Source of the DNA: an uncultured bacterium
Lineage (GTDB): Bacteria; Verrucomicrobiota; Lentisphaeria; Victivallales; UBA1829
Direction of reading: 5' to 3'
Assembly: GCA_902774245.1 (NCBI GenBank)
Contig: CACYHQ010000001.1
Span: 1 to 64,000, forward strand
DNA length: 64,000 nucleotides
The notes below the pieces were generated by a model that did no database searches, was not told the origin of the DNA, and saw nothing but the letters and a program-made list of their open reading frames with translations. Both the position numbers and the translations under genes were made by a program. Within the stretch, counting starts at the first letter, position 1. Each line of letters starts with the position of its first letter. Positions 36,505 to 46,600 of the stretch are shown piece by piece.

Positions 36505-39500
36505 ATTTCCACTCTTCTCCTCCGTCTTCTTCACATCGGGGAGGAGGAGGCCGAAAGCGGCCATGGTCTCGGCCTGATGGATCACGGTACCTTCATCCAT
36601 TTCAATGGCAAAAATCGTGTCGATGAAGCAGTAAAGGGGCGGAGTTTTATCACGTTTCGGAAAAAGCGTGTCGGTGTAGTTGTATTCTTTGCCCGTATTG
36701 TCCGGCCCCTGCGCCTGCATCCCGCGAACAGAGAATCCGGTGGGATTGAACCGGCTGTTGTGAAGCGGGGCATGGATACTGTTCGAGCCGAGGCCCACGA
36801 TCCAGCTGAGGTTCAACGGATTGCATCCGAGCGTATTGTCCGCGGTCTTGATCATGGCTTCACGGTATGCTTTGACCTTGATCTTGTTGTCCGTAAATGC
36901 CCATGCATGCCAGACGACCGGAAGAAAATGCTCGTAAGCCCCGGTACCCCAGTTGATCGGCGCATTGGGATGCCGCACGAACTTGTAGGGCGCCTTGTCC
37001 GAAGCGTTGACGTACATATCCGCTTCCTCGCAGATGATCCGAATCACATCGGATTGAAGGGTCGGATCAGCCTTTGACGGCAGAACAGCAGCATAAGCAT
37101 AGGCGGCCAGCGAGAGATCGTAATTGCTATCCGTCATCTTCGCTTTCGGGTTCTTCCTCCACGGAGTATTGTCCAGAAACGCCTGATGATAGGCGTCCTC
37201 ACCCGTGGTATGGAAAAGCTGGGCGGCAGCATAGGCAAGCGGAGCAGTATAATATGTGGCGAATGTTTTCGCGTCATTGGTCGGCGGCTTGTGGTTCACC
37301 CCCCAGTCGTAGGCACGACGGGCACGCTTCAGATAATCGGCGGCCATTTCCTTTTTTCCGACGGACTTGAGCAAACGGGAAGCGTGCGCCATAGCACCGG
37401 CAAACAGCAGGGAACCGCGGCTGTCCTTGGCAAAGGCGAAATCACCCTTCGGGTCAAGTTCGACCGTCTGGAAGAAATTCGGGTCTCCGTCCGATTCCGT
37501 GCCGTTGTAAACGCCGCCGTCCTCGTCCTGAAGTCCGATCCAGAGCTTCAATGCCCAGAGCGCCTCATCGAGGATGTCCGGGATGCCGTTGTCCTTTTCC
37601 GGGATATTGAGCTGGCCATCGTAGAATTTCCTCGGTGCGACCTCGTAAGCGTCCATCAGTATCTGTGCAACGTCGATATGCGAACGCGGGTTGTAATCGC
37701 CTGCGTCATGGTGTCCGCCGGATGCTGTGATCAGCTTCGGCACCACGGCCTCAACCCGTTCGGAGAGTTTCGCGATCTCCTCATCGGAAAGGACACGGTT
37801 GTATATGCGGAATTCATCGAAATAGCACCCTTCCGCGCCGACATTCGTAATGGCGCCGAACGTGAGCTCATTCCCCGGAGAAAACGTATCGGGAGCGGAA
37901 GCCGACTTGAGGAGCATACCGTCGCGGTATACACGGCATGTCCACTGCCCGGATTCGGAATCCGGTCCGATTGAGACGGAACAGCTGTGCCAGCGGTCGT
38001 CACCGAACCGGCCGCCCGAATATATCCTGGAGCCATTGAACACATAATACGGTACACCCCAGGAACAGTAGAAACGGAAAGAGTCGGATCGCCCCAAGCG
38101 AAGAGCAAGCACATCTCCGTCGAAACGGTTTCCCTTCGGCGCATCGGTACGCCGCAGCCAGAAATGGAACGTGATTCCTTTCGTCTTGTCATAGTCGATC
38201 TTTCCCGTCCAGCCGTTGTCACGCCCGGATTTCGTCTCGAACACGCGGTTGGATTCGCCGTCCCAGATCATATTCGGCAGGTTTTTGAAAGATTGAACCG
38301 TCCCTTTCGCCGGGGAAAGCGCCATACCGCCGGCAACGGCATTCGCGGCGGATCCGTCAAACGGGAAATGCGCGATGAGTCCGGGACCGGCATAGATCAC
38401 GGGACGAGCCGTCGCATCTGGCGAAGAATTTTTCACGAAAACAGCTTTCTTCGCGTCAGCGAACTCGCCTCCGTCGATCCGCCGTTGTGTGGTCAGTTGA
38501 ATCCCGTGGTCATGACAGGCGATCCGGCGCCACTCCGAATACGGCGGCTCCAGTGCGATCCCGCACCGCTGGACGAAAACGCCGTATGCGGCAGTCTGAA
38601 ATGCCTCGTCGTAGACATCGGACGCGATGGAAAACTCGAAACTGCGGCCGGTTCCTGGAACCGCGATGTAATAGCGGCCGGGGGTCTTGAAGGACGTGAA
38701 GTCAATCTCATAGACGTTCTCGCCGGAATACTGCGCCCGGCCCTCCGAACGGTTTCCCGGATTGGATAAAACGCTCTGTCCGGAAAAGACGACCTCATCC
38801 GTACGGGCATCGCGGATTTCGAACGACGGCGGGGCATCGTATTTGAGCGCGGATTTCGAGAACTCGTGCGCCGCGGTGGACGCGGTACCCGAATTGACGG
38901 ATTCCGCCTTGTCCGCTTTTGCCGGATCGGCTTTGTCCGCGGAAGCATTTTTGTCCTTGTCATCCTTTTCACCTCTGAACGCTCCGAAAAAGATCTCATC
39001 GGCGGAAATATCGCGGTATTTCTCCGTTTCCGCGGAAGTCGCCAGGATCGCGGCTTCGTCCGGGAAGGAACCGAGCCAGCGCCCGATCTTCGCCGTCTTG
39101 ACCGCGGATGTGATGTAGCCGACCTGATTGACCTTGATCGCACTGGAAAAAGACTGTTTGTCCGAAAAAACGATCTCAGCCGTATTTGCGCCGGAGACAA
39201 TGGAGGGATCGACCTCGACGCGGAGTCGGTCGCCCTCCTTCAGCACCCGGTCCATCTGCAGGAAGACATCGTGCTGCATAAGCACGGAATACGGCCAGCC
39301 TGTCGGCCGGTACAGGTCGATCTGACTGTGGCGCCCCATGGCCATGATCGTGACGGATTCGCCGTTGACCGTGACATGATAATGCTTGAGCAGATACCCT
39401 TCCTGACAGAAAAAGGTCGGACCGAACTCCAGACGGATGATGCCATTGCCCACGCTGTCAAGTCCGCGGAGACCCATCGCAGTCAAGGTCCTGAGGTCGG

Positions 39501-40059
39501 TCGCATGCTCGACATCTGGCGCTTTCGCAATGTCCGCCGCATCAAATTTGAATTCGTAAGCGGCACGTCCGGCGGACACCACGTCGGAACCGCTTCCGCG
39601 TGTGACGACCGCATAAGTCTTGCCTTGCCGCATCGGCGCATGCAACTTCAGATCGACCGTTTCCCGTTTGAAATCCGTGATATTCGCAGCGTTGGTTTCG
39701 GCCTTGAACCCCTCCGGCACGGAAAGCTCCGTCACGCTGTGATTTTTCGGGAAAGACACATCGGAAGGACGGACAAACTTCTCATAAGCGTATTCCGGAT
39801 CGTCCTCACTGACGATGCGGTATGCGCCAAGCTCCAGGAACGGACCGGTATTGGATGCCATGCCGATCTCGACCCGGATGGTGTCGGCGGCGACGGGAAA
39901 CGCCTTCCGAACCCCCATCACCGTCATCACAAACGGTTTCTTGTCCGGCGCGGCGATCAATGTCTTGTCGGCGTCCATGGCATAAACAGGCGGAATTCCG
40001 GCAAGGAACAGACACACAAGGGAAAAGGCGGGAAGAGCGGGATGAAGTCTTCCGGTCAT
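36502..40059 (-). CDS. Secreted GH9 endoglucanase-like enzyme with a LamG domain inserted in the catalytic domain
   Basis: The 1185-residue protein has a signal peptide (cleavage near VYA-MDA, residue 27), about 270 residues of beta-rich N-terminal region, and a cellulase N-terminal Ig-like domain from about residue 306 (KVNQVGYITSAV). That Ig domain carries a charged low-complexity loop (about 362-400). The GH9 (alpha/alpha)6 domain starts at AFQTAAYGVFVQRCG (486 on). A LamG/concanavalin-like domain (about 560-768) interrupts it before the catalytic GGHHDAGDYN (Asp785, Asp788). HAPLHNSRFNPTG and the final EMDEGTVIHQAETMAAF match the rest of the GH9 active site. Substrate is probably a beta-glucan or related hemicellulose. 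Confidence 0.88.
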   Translation of the reverse strand: MTGRLHPALPAFSLVCLFLAGIPPVYAMDADKTLIAAPDKKPFVMTVMGVRKAFPVAADTIRVEIGMASNTGPFLELGAYRIVSEDDPEYAYEKFVRPSDVSFPKNHSVTELSVPEGFKAETNAANITDFKRETVDLKLHAPMRQGKTYAVVTRGSGSDVVSAGRAAYEFKFDAADIAKAPDVEHATDLRTLTAMGLRGLDSVGNGIIRLEFGPTFFCQEGYLLKHYHVTVNGESVTIMAMGRHSQIDLYRPTGWPYSVLMQHDVFLQMDRVLKEGDRLRVEVDPSIVSGANTAEIVFSDKQSFSSAIKVNQVGYITSAVKTAKIGRWLGSFPDEAAILATSAETEKYRDISADEIFFGAFRGEKDDKDKNASADKADPAKADKAESVNSGTASTAAHEFSKSALKYDAPPSFEIRDARTDEVVFSGQSVLSNPGNRSEGRAQYSGENVYEIDFTSFKTPGRYYIAVPGTGRSFEFSIASDVYDEAFQTAAYGVFVQRCGIALEPPYSEWRRIACHDHGIQLTTQRRIDGGEFADAKKAVFVKNSSPDATARPVIYAGPGLIAHFPFDGSAANAVAGGMALSPAKGTVQSFKNLPNMIWDGESNRVFETKSGRDNGWTGKIDYDKTKGITFHFWLRRTDAPKGNRFDGDVLALRLGRSDSFRFYCSWGVPYYVFNGSRIYSGGRFGDDRWHSCSVSIGPDSESGQWTCRVYRDGMLLKSASAPDTFSPGNELTFGAITNVGAEGCYFDEFRIYNRVLSDEEIAKLSERVEAVVPKLITASGGHHDAGDYNPRSHIDVAQILMDAYEVAPRKFYDGQLNIPEKDNGIPDILDEALWALKLWIGLQDEDGGVYNGTESDGDPNFFQTVELDPKGDFAFAKDSRGSLLFAGAMAHASRLLKSVGKKEMAADYLKRARRAYDWGVNHKPPTNDAKTFATYYTAPLAYAAAQLFHTTGEDAYHQAFLDNTPWRKNPKAKMTDSNYDLSLAAYAYAAVLPSKADPTLQSDVIRIICEEADMYVNASDKAPYKFVRHPNAPINWGTGAYEHFLPVVWHAWAFTDNKIKVKAYREAMIKTADNTLGCNPLNLSWIVGLGSNSIHAPLHNSRFNPTGFSVRGMQAQGPDNTGKEYNYTDTLFPKRDKTPPLYCFIDTIFAIEMDEGTVIHQAETMAAFGLLLPDVKKTEEKSGN

Positions 40060-40151
40060 AACACGTCTCCTGAAAAGGTTTTTTTGACGTTTCCGAGCCG
40101 GGCATGACAGCAGGAAACGGAAACGTTTCGCAAGTTTTGTTTTACGACAAT

Positions 40152-40180
40152 ATTATATACCGCAAATCCCGCTTTGTCAA
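40152..40180 (-). promoter_or_regulatory. Consensus sigma70-type promoter of the GH9 gene
   Basis: On the minus strand TTGACA (40180-40175) and TATAAT (40157-40152) are separated by exactly 17 bp. This is the only fully consensus promoter in the window. The leader is about 85 nt. Confidence 0.85.
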
Positions 40181-40234
40181 ATCGAAAAAAGAACGGATTC
40201 CAATCTTTTGCGATCGGCCGTTCCCGAAACGATG

Positions 40235-40513
40235 TCACGCCGCCGCTTTACGTTCGTTGCGTCGCTTGTAGTACAGACACAGCGCGGTGTCCGTCCCGAC
40301 CATCAGCATGTCGAAGATGTACAGGAAAAACACCCCGTCCGCGCCGTCGCGCATAAACCGGGCAGTGCATCCGGCGACGTATCCGATGATGACCAGCGCG
40401 GCAAACAGATAACTTTTGCCCGCGGGATTCTTCGCGCGGACGGTCTTGATGATGGCAAAGGGCCAGCTGGCGCCGAAGCAGACCAGCATCGCGGCTTCGA
40501 AAAAATGAGGCAT
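40235..40513 (-). CDS. Small membrane protein, PQ-loop/SemiSWEET-like
   Basis: The 92-residue protein has three hydrophobic segments. GASWPFAIIKTVRAKNPAGK resembles the first helix and loop of one PQ-loop repeat, as in SemiSWEET-like proteins, and the size fits one such three-helix bundle. I cannot assign a substrate, and the protein may belong to a family of unknown function that shares only the fold. AAGGAT-like sequence lies before the start. The heptosyltransferase gene ends 93 bp upstream, with a terminator between. Confidence 0.75.
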   Translation of the reverse strand: MPHFFEAAMLVCFGASWPFAIIKTVRAKNPAGKSYLFAALVIIGYVAGCTARFMRDGADGVFFLYIFDMLMVGTDTALCLYYKRRNERKAAA

Positions 40514-40541
40514 TTTGATATCCTTTTTTAGTTTTTGCAGA

Positions 40542-40582
40542 AAAAAACTCCGGCTTCATCCCGGACTGGGACTGGCCGGAGA
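40542..40582 (-). terminator. Terminator of the heptosyltransferase gene
   Basis: On the minus strand CTCCGGC (40582-40576) pairs with GCCGGAG (40555-40549), followed by TTTTTTT (40548-40542). Confidence 0.8.
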
Positions 40583-40606
40583 AAAACAAAGTCCGGACGA
40601 GAAGTT

Positions 40607-42046
40607 TTATTTTTTGTGCTTGCCTTCCTTCGGATCGCGGGCCGTGGCGTTGTCGCTGGCGGCCTTCTCTTCCTTGGCCTTTTCGCCTGGCCGGAACGTC
40701 GGAATCTTCTTGATCGTATTGATGACCTGTTCCGCGGAAATGAGGCGCGTGCACTCGAAATGGCGGTCGGTCCCCTTGTGGCGCGGGCACCACAGGAAAT
40801 CGTAGTGGTCGAAGTTCTCGCGCATGTCGTTCCAGCAGGAATGGCAGGTGTGGTAGTTGATGATGCGGTAAGGCGTCGCGAACTCGTTGGTCGGGTGCGT
40901 GAAGCCGGAGATCATCACGACCGGCACCTTGCAGGTCCACGCGAGCCAGGAGAGGCCGCTGGAGAGACCGACGAAGAAATCCGCGTCCTTGATGAGGTTG
41001 ATGCGCTCTTGAAGCGGGATATCGCCGGTGAAATCCTCCGTGCCGTACGGGATGTAGTTCCAGTTGAGACCGATGCCGTGCACTTTTTCCTTGTCGATGC
41101 AGAGCACGCGGTAGCCGTTGTCCTTCAGAAACTGCACGAGCGTGATCCAGCCGAACGGGTTGTTCCAGTATTTGGCCTGGGAACTGGACTGCGCCGCGAT
41201 GCAGACGTACTTTTCCTTGATCTTGCGTGGAGCGGAGAGGTCCACGCGCGGCGGGATGTCGGAGGTGTCCTCAAGACCGAGGATGTAGCCCGCGGTACGG
41301 TGCAGGCCGATGTAACGGAAGTCGATCGGCTGGTTGTCCACGTCGCCGCGGAAGAACAGGCCCATGTAGTAGGAGGCGTACGGACGGTAGGTCTTGGTCT
41401 CCTCGGTCGTGATGAACTTGATGTTCGGATACTGCTTTTTGAAGATGTCCGCGATCCACGGAGTCATCACGCAGACGAGCTTGCATTTATGCTTCAGCTG
41501 GAAACGTTCGACATAGCTGAACCAGCCGATGCTGTCGCCGATCGTGCCGACGGGAAGCTGGATCATGACTTCCTTGTCCGTGGCATCGAAGTCGTGCGTG
41601 AAGATCGGCGTGTCGTTGCCCTTGTCGTGGATGATCAGGCGGAACCGGATGAAGAACTTCTTCACGCTGGTGATGAACGCGCCCGGCACGGTGTCCGCGC
41701 TGTACAGGATGATGCCCGTGTCGATGTCCGTGAATGTCACATGATAGTTCTTGCCGTTTTGGGGAAAGAGGATGCGGATGCCGTGGTTGAAGTCGAACTT
41801 GATGCCTTCGACCGCGTCCAGCACCGGAATCTGCGGAATCTCGCCGTAAATCGACGGCTGTTTCTTCGGATCGGGCTTCTGTCCGGGGGCCAGGTCGGGC
41901 GCACCGGTGGCCTGCGAGATCGGCTGCGGGTCGGGACCTTTCTGTGTGATGTTCGGGGCGTTCTGGGGCGCGGCAGCGGGCGCGACGGAAATATCCTTGG
42001 CGAAATCCTGGGTCTGAGGCGTAACAAGAATGGAATTGGAATCCAC
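40607..42046 (-). CDS. Autotransporter heptosyltransferase of the Aah/TibC type
   Basis: The 479-residue protein matches bacterial autotransporter heptosyltransferases, which attach heptose from an ADP-heptose donor to serines of autotransporters. The N-terminal half has FDFNHGIRILFP and QLPVGTIGDSIGW. The GT-B donor half has QSSSQAKYWNNPFGW, GLSSGLSWLAW and GFTHPTNEFATPYR. Four cysteines (401, 404, 420, 432) match the family's iron-binding cluster. The first 65 residues are Pro/Gln-rich and look disordered. It starts at GTG 42046 with AAAGGAGA 9 bp upstream. No autotransporter is in the window. GmhB, an ADP-heptose pathway enzyme, is at 46767. Confidence 0.88.
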   Translation of the reverse strand: MDSNSILVTPQTQDFAKDISVAPAAAPQNAPNITQKGPDPQPISQATGAPDLAPGQKPDPKKQPSIYGEIPQIPVLDAVEGIKFDFNHGIRILFPQNGKNYHVTFTDIDTGIILYSADTVPGAFITSVKKFFIRFRLIIHDKGNDTPIFTHDFDATDKEVMIQLPVGTIGDSIGWFSYVERFQLKHKCKLVCVMTPWIADIFKKQYPNIKFITTEETKTYRPYASYYMGLFFRGDVDNQPIDFRYIGLHRTAGYILGLEDTSDIPPRVDLSAPRKIKEKYVCIAAQSSSQAKYWNNPFGWITLVQFLKDNGYRVLCIDKEKVHGIGLNWNYIPYGTEDFTGDIPLQERINLIKDADFFVGLSSGLSWLAWTCKVPVVMISGFTHPTNEFATPYRIINYHTCHSCWNDMRENFDHYDFLWCPRHKGTDRHFECTRLISAEQVINTIKKIPTFRPGEKAKEEKAASDNATARDPKEGKHKK

Positions 42047-42093
42047 GGTTTTTCTCCTTTAGTTTGTCAAAACGTATTTGTCGATTCATAAAA

Positions 42094-42122
42094 ACAATAA
42101 CACCATGACGGGAAAAAGTCAA
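42094..42122 (-). promoter_or_regulatory. Promoter of the heptosyltransferase gene
   Basis: On the minus strand TTGACT (42122-42117) and TATTGT (42099-42094) are separated by 17 bp. The leader to GTG 42046 is about 40 nt. Confidence 0.7.
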
Positions 42123-42185
42123 GGCACACTCTGATATTTTTTCATTAATTTCATTTATAATAATCAACATTGTTTCCCCACAGGC

Positions 42186-42213
42186 TTGATTTTTTCAAAA
42201 GTTGTGCTAATTT
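42186..42213 (+). promoter_or_regulatory. Promoter of the RND efflux operon
   Basis: TTGATT (42186-42191) and TAATTT (42208-42213) are separated by 16 bp, and the TG at 42205-42206 makes an extended -10 element. A TATAAT at 42213-42218 lies too far from the -35 box to pair well. Confidence 0.55.
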
Positions 42214-42267
42214 ATAATTCGTACATCGAATTAAAAATAAAACCAAACCTTTTGGAGAAAACTATAA

Positions 42268-43602
42268 ATGGGTAAAAAACTTGTTCTGCTGGCCCTCATC
42301 GCAGGTTTCGCGGCCATCGCCGTTTTTGCATGGCAGCGCTACCAGGAATCTGTGAAGGAGGAAGAAAGAAAAGCGCAGAAACGCCCCGAGGAAGCCGTCG
42401 TCGTGAACGTGGTCAAGGCCGAACACATCACTATGCTGGACGAACGCGTCTACTCCGGCACGACTCAGGCATGGAGTTCTTTCGACATCGATCCGGAAGT
42501 CTCCGCCAAGCTCGTCTCCCTGAAATTCGACATCGGCGACATCATCCAGAAAGGCGACCTCATCGCCCGGCTTGACGATTCCAACTACGAACAGGCGGTC
42601 CGTCAGGCCGAGGCTGAACTCGAAGTCGCGAAGGCCAAAGACGTCGAAGTGAAGGCCCTGCTCAAGCTCCGCAACTCCCAGTATGAACGCCTGAAACTCC
42701 TCCACGACCGCAACGCCACCAGCGATTCCGAGTTCGAAAATGCCGAAAGCGCCATGAGAGTCCAGGAAGCCGCGCTCATCCAGAGCGAGGCCAACATCCA
42801 GAATTGCGAAGCACGCCTCGCAGCCGCGAGGGTCAAACTCGACGACACACAGATTCTCGCCGACTGGAACTCCGGTTCCGACATCCGCCACGTCGGCGAC
42901 CGCTACGTCGACGAAGGTTCGCTCGTCTCCCCCGGAAAGCCCATTCTGAAGATCATTGAGATCGACCGCATCAAGGCCAGAATCCCGATCATCGAACGCG
43001 ATTTCCGTTTCCTTCAGGTCGGCCAGCAGGCCGAAGTCACCACCGACGCCTACCCCGGAGTCAAGTTCGAAGGCACCGTGGAAATGATCTCCAACGAGCT
43101 CGCCGAAAGTACCCGCACCGTCGTCGCCATCCTCTCCATCCCGAACAGGGATTTTCGTCTCCGCCCCGGCATGTTCGTGCGCGTGCGCATCGTCCTCTCT
43201 GAACATAGAAACACGCAAACCATCCCCCCGAACGCCATCCTTTCCCGCAATGACCAGCGCGGCGTCTTCATCATCGATCCAGCCGACCAGACCGCGAAGT
43301 TCGTGCCGGTCGAGACCGGTCTTGAGGATCGCACTCGCGTGGAGATCCTTTCTCCCAAATTCAAGCCCAACGACCTGATCGTGACCGTCGGCAACCACAT
43401 GCTCGAAAACGGCAAGAAGGTCGAAGTCTCCCAGCTCAGCCGTCTGCACATGGCCGAAAGCATCGCCGCCGAAGCCGCGAAGAAGGAAGCACAGAAGCCC
43501 GCGGACGCCGCGCAGGAGAAACAGCCGGAACAGCAGCCCGCCGCTGATGCCTCAACACAGCCGCAGGCAGTTCCCGCCGAATCCGGAGACAAAGCGCAAT
43601 GA
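42268..43602 (+). CDS. RND efflux periplasmic adaptor (HlyD/AcrA family)
   Basis: The 444-residue membrane fusion protein has an N-terminal anchor (residues 4-23), a biotinyl-lipoyl-like half (ISALVSLKFDIGDIIQKGDLIARLD pattern), an alpha-helical hairpin, and beta-barrel and membrane-proximal domains. The last 50 residues are Ala/Gln/Pro-rich and probably disordered. It bridges the RND pump to an outer membrane duct. Its stop overlaps the pump's ATG by 4 bp, so the two are translated together. The TolC-like protein at 10381 could be the duct. Confidence 0.93.
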   Translation: MGKKLVLLALIAGFAAIAVFAWQRYQESVKEEERKAQKRPEEAVVVNVVKAEHITMLDERVYSGTTQAWSSFDIDPEVSAKLVSLKFDIGDIIQKGDLIARLDDSNYEQAVRQAEAELEVAKAKDVEVKALLKLRNSQYERLKLLHDRNATSDSEFENAESAMRVQEAALIQSEANIQNCEARLAAARVKLDDTQILADWNSGSDIRHVGDRYVDEGSLVSPGKPILKIIEIDRIKARIPIIERDFRFLQVGQQAEVTTDAYPGVKFEGTVEMISNELAESTRTVVAILSIPNRDFRLRPGMFVRVRIVLSEHRNTQTIPPNAILSRNDQRGVFIIDPADQTAKFVPVETGLEDRTRVEILSPKFKPNDLIVTVGNHMLENGKKVEVSQLSRLHMAESIAAEAAKKEAQKPADAAQEKQPEQQPAADASTQPQAVPAESGDKAQ

Positions 43603-46600
43603 AATTAGCCGACTTTTCCGTATCGCGTCCGATTTTCATCTCGATGTTCGCCTGCATCACCCTGGTGCTGGGCGGCATCTCCCTGAAGTACCTCCCCGTG
43701 GACCTGTTCCCGGAGATAGACTTCCCCGCCTGCTCCATCACCACGGTCTACGACGACGCCTCCCCGCAGGAAGTCGAGGAACTCATCACGCGCCCGATCG
43801 AACGCCAGATCAGCGCCGTCACCGGCATTGAGGAGATCACCTCCATCAGCTCCGAGGAAACCAGCTCCGTCATCGTGCGTTTCACATGGGGCACCAACCT
43901 CGACAATGCCATCTCCGACATCCGCGACCGCATCGACCGCGCGCTGAAGATGCTCCCGGACGACGTCGACCGCCCGATGCTCATCCGCTTCAACTCCGCC
44001 TCCATGCCGATCATGCGCTTGGGCGTGAGCACGGATATGGACCTGACGAAGGCAAAGAAATACCTCGAAGACAGCGTCGTCTACCGTTTCGAGCGCGTCG
44101 AGGGCGTCGCCAGCGCCAACGTCAGCGGCGGCCATGACCGCGAAATCCACGTCCTGCTCGACGTCGACAAGGCGAAGCTCCTCCGCATCCCGCTCACGGA
44201 CATACTCAACAAACTCCGCAGCGCCAACGTCACCACCCCCGCCGGCAACCAGAAGTCCGGCACGCTCGACGTCCGCCTCCGCACCATCGGCACGTTCAAC
44301 AACCTTGACGAGATCCGAAACCTCTTCCTCACGGTCGGCCCAGACGGCTCCGCGATCTGCATCCGCGACGTCGCGGAAGTGGTCGACACCCACGAGGAAG
44401 CCACGCGCTTCGTCCGCATCAACGGCAAGCCCGGCATCTACATCGAAGTCTACAAGCAGTCCGGTTCCAACACCGTCGGCGTCGCGCGCGAAGTCCGCAA
44501 GGAACTCGAAAAGATCAACGCCGAGCTCGCCGGCAGCTTCAACATCGTCCCCGTCACCGACGAATCCGAGTACATTCAGCGCTCCATCAACAACGTGTCG
44601 AGCACAGCCGTTTCCGGCGGCCTCCTCGCCATCCTCATCCTCTTCATCTTCCTCTGCAACGTCCGCAGTACGCTCATCATCGCGATCAGCATCCCGCTCT
44701 CCATCGTCGCAACTTTCGCCCTCATCTATTTCTGTGGATTCACGCTGAACATCATGACCCTCGGCGGTCTCGCGCTCGGCGTCGGCATGCTCGTGGACAA
44801 CTCCATCGTGGTGCTCGAAAACACCGTGCGACTGCACGACGGCGGCATGCCGCGCACCGAAGCGGCCAGGCAGGGCGCCAGCGAAGTCACCAGCGCCCTC
44901 ATCTCCAGTACGCTCACCACCGTCGCCGTCTTCCTGCCCATGGTCTTCATGAAGGGCATGGCCGGCGTCATGTTCAAACAACTCGCCTACGTGATCGCGT
45001 TCGCCTTGCTCTGCTCGCTCATCTCCGCGCTCACCATCGTGCCCATGCTCTGCGGCCAGATGCTCACGGAAAGCGAATCGAAGAAGACCGGGTTCATCGC
45101 GTGGTTCGCCCGTATCTCCAAACGCGGCTTCGACGCCCTCGCCGACTACTACGCGGACGCCCTCGACTCCGTCCTTCGCCATAAACTCATCACGATCATC
45201 TTCAGCGTCGGCCTCCTGTCCTTCTGCTTCGTGATCGCGCCTCTCATCGGCACCGAGCTCATGCCGAAGACCGACGAAGGCCAGCTCCGCATCAACATGG
45301 AGGACGCCGTCGGCACCGGCCCCGAATTCGTGAACGACACCGTCATCGCCACCGAACAGATCATCCGCTCGGAACTCTCCGGCATCCTCAAGCACTGGAC
45401 CTCCTCCGCGGGCGCGTCCACTTGGAACTCCACAGGCGGACACAAGGCGAACTACAACCTGAAGCTCGTCCCGAGGACCGAGCGCATTGAGGGCATCGAA
45501 TCCATCGCAGCGAGACTCGGCAAAGCGCTCAACAAGCTCCCAGGCACGATCTTCCGCGTGCGTGCCGCGCAGTCCTTCATGGGCGGACGCGGCGCGGGCG
45601 GCGACGCCATCCAGATCGACATCCGCGGATACGACTTCGAGACCGCCGAAGACCTCGCCCGCCGCGTGCAGGCACTCTGCCTCACCGTCGAGGGCGTGAC
45701 CGACGCCAAGCTCTCCCGCGACATCGGCATGCCGGAAAACCGCGTGATCATCGACCGCGAAAAAGCCGGTAAGATGAAGGTCGACGTGAACACCATCGCG
45801 AACTGCCTCCGCCTCGGCCTCGCCGGGACCCAGGCCAACTACTTCCGCGAAAACGGCTACGAGTACAAGATCCTCGTGAAGGTCAAGGACGCCAAGTACA
45901 TGACCACCGATTCCCTGCTCGACCTCACCGTCCGCAACGGCGACGGCGAGAACGTCGCCCTCCGCAACTTCCTCACCACCGAGAAAGTCCTCGGCCCGGT
46001 CACCATCGAACGCAAGAACCAGCAGCGCAACCTGACCGTCTCCGCCAACCTCTACGACCGCGACCTCGGGTCCGCCGTCGAGGAGATGCAGGAAAAGATC
46101 AAGTCGCTCTATCCGCTGCCCGCCGACTTCACCATCTCGTTCTCCGGCGACTACGAGGACCAGCAGGATACTTTCCGCGAGCTCGGCATGGCGTTCGCGC
46201 TCGCGCTCGTCCTGGTCTACATGGTCATGGCCTGCCAGTTCGAGTCCCTGATCGACCCGCTCATCGTCATGCTCTCCGTGCCCCTCGCGGCGATCGGCGT
46301 CATTCTGATGCTTTTCCTCACCTATACCACCTTCAACATCCAGTCCTTCATCGGATGCGTCATGCTCGCCGGCATCGTCGTGAACAACGCCATCCTGCTC
46401 GTCGACACGGCCAACCTCCTGCGCCGCCGCGATAAGCTCCCGCTGGCAATCGCCGTCCGCGAGACCGGACGCCGCCGTCTGCGCCCCATCCTGATGACCA
46501 CGCTCACCACCGTGCTCGGCCTCGTGCCGCTCGCGCTGGGTCTCGGCGAAGGCGGCGAATCCCAGGCCCCGCTCGCCCGTGCCGTGATCGGCGGACTCAC

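Noticed and set aside
45000..45100. Loss of the second Asp of the RND proton-relay pair considered as an inactive pump
   Set aside because: The VDNS form is common in functional HAE1-type relatives, and the rest of the protein is intact.
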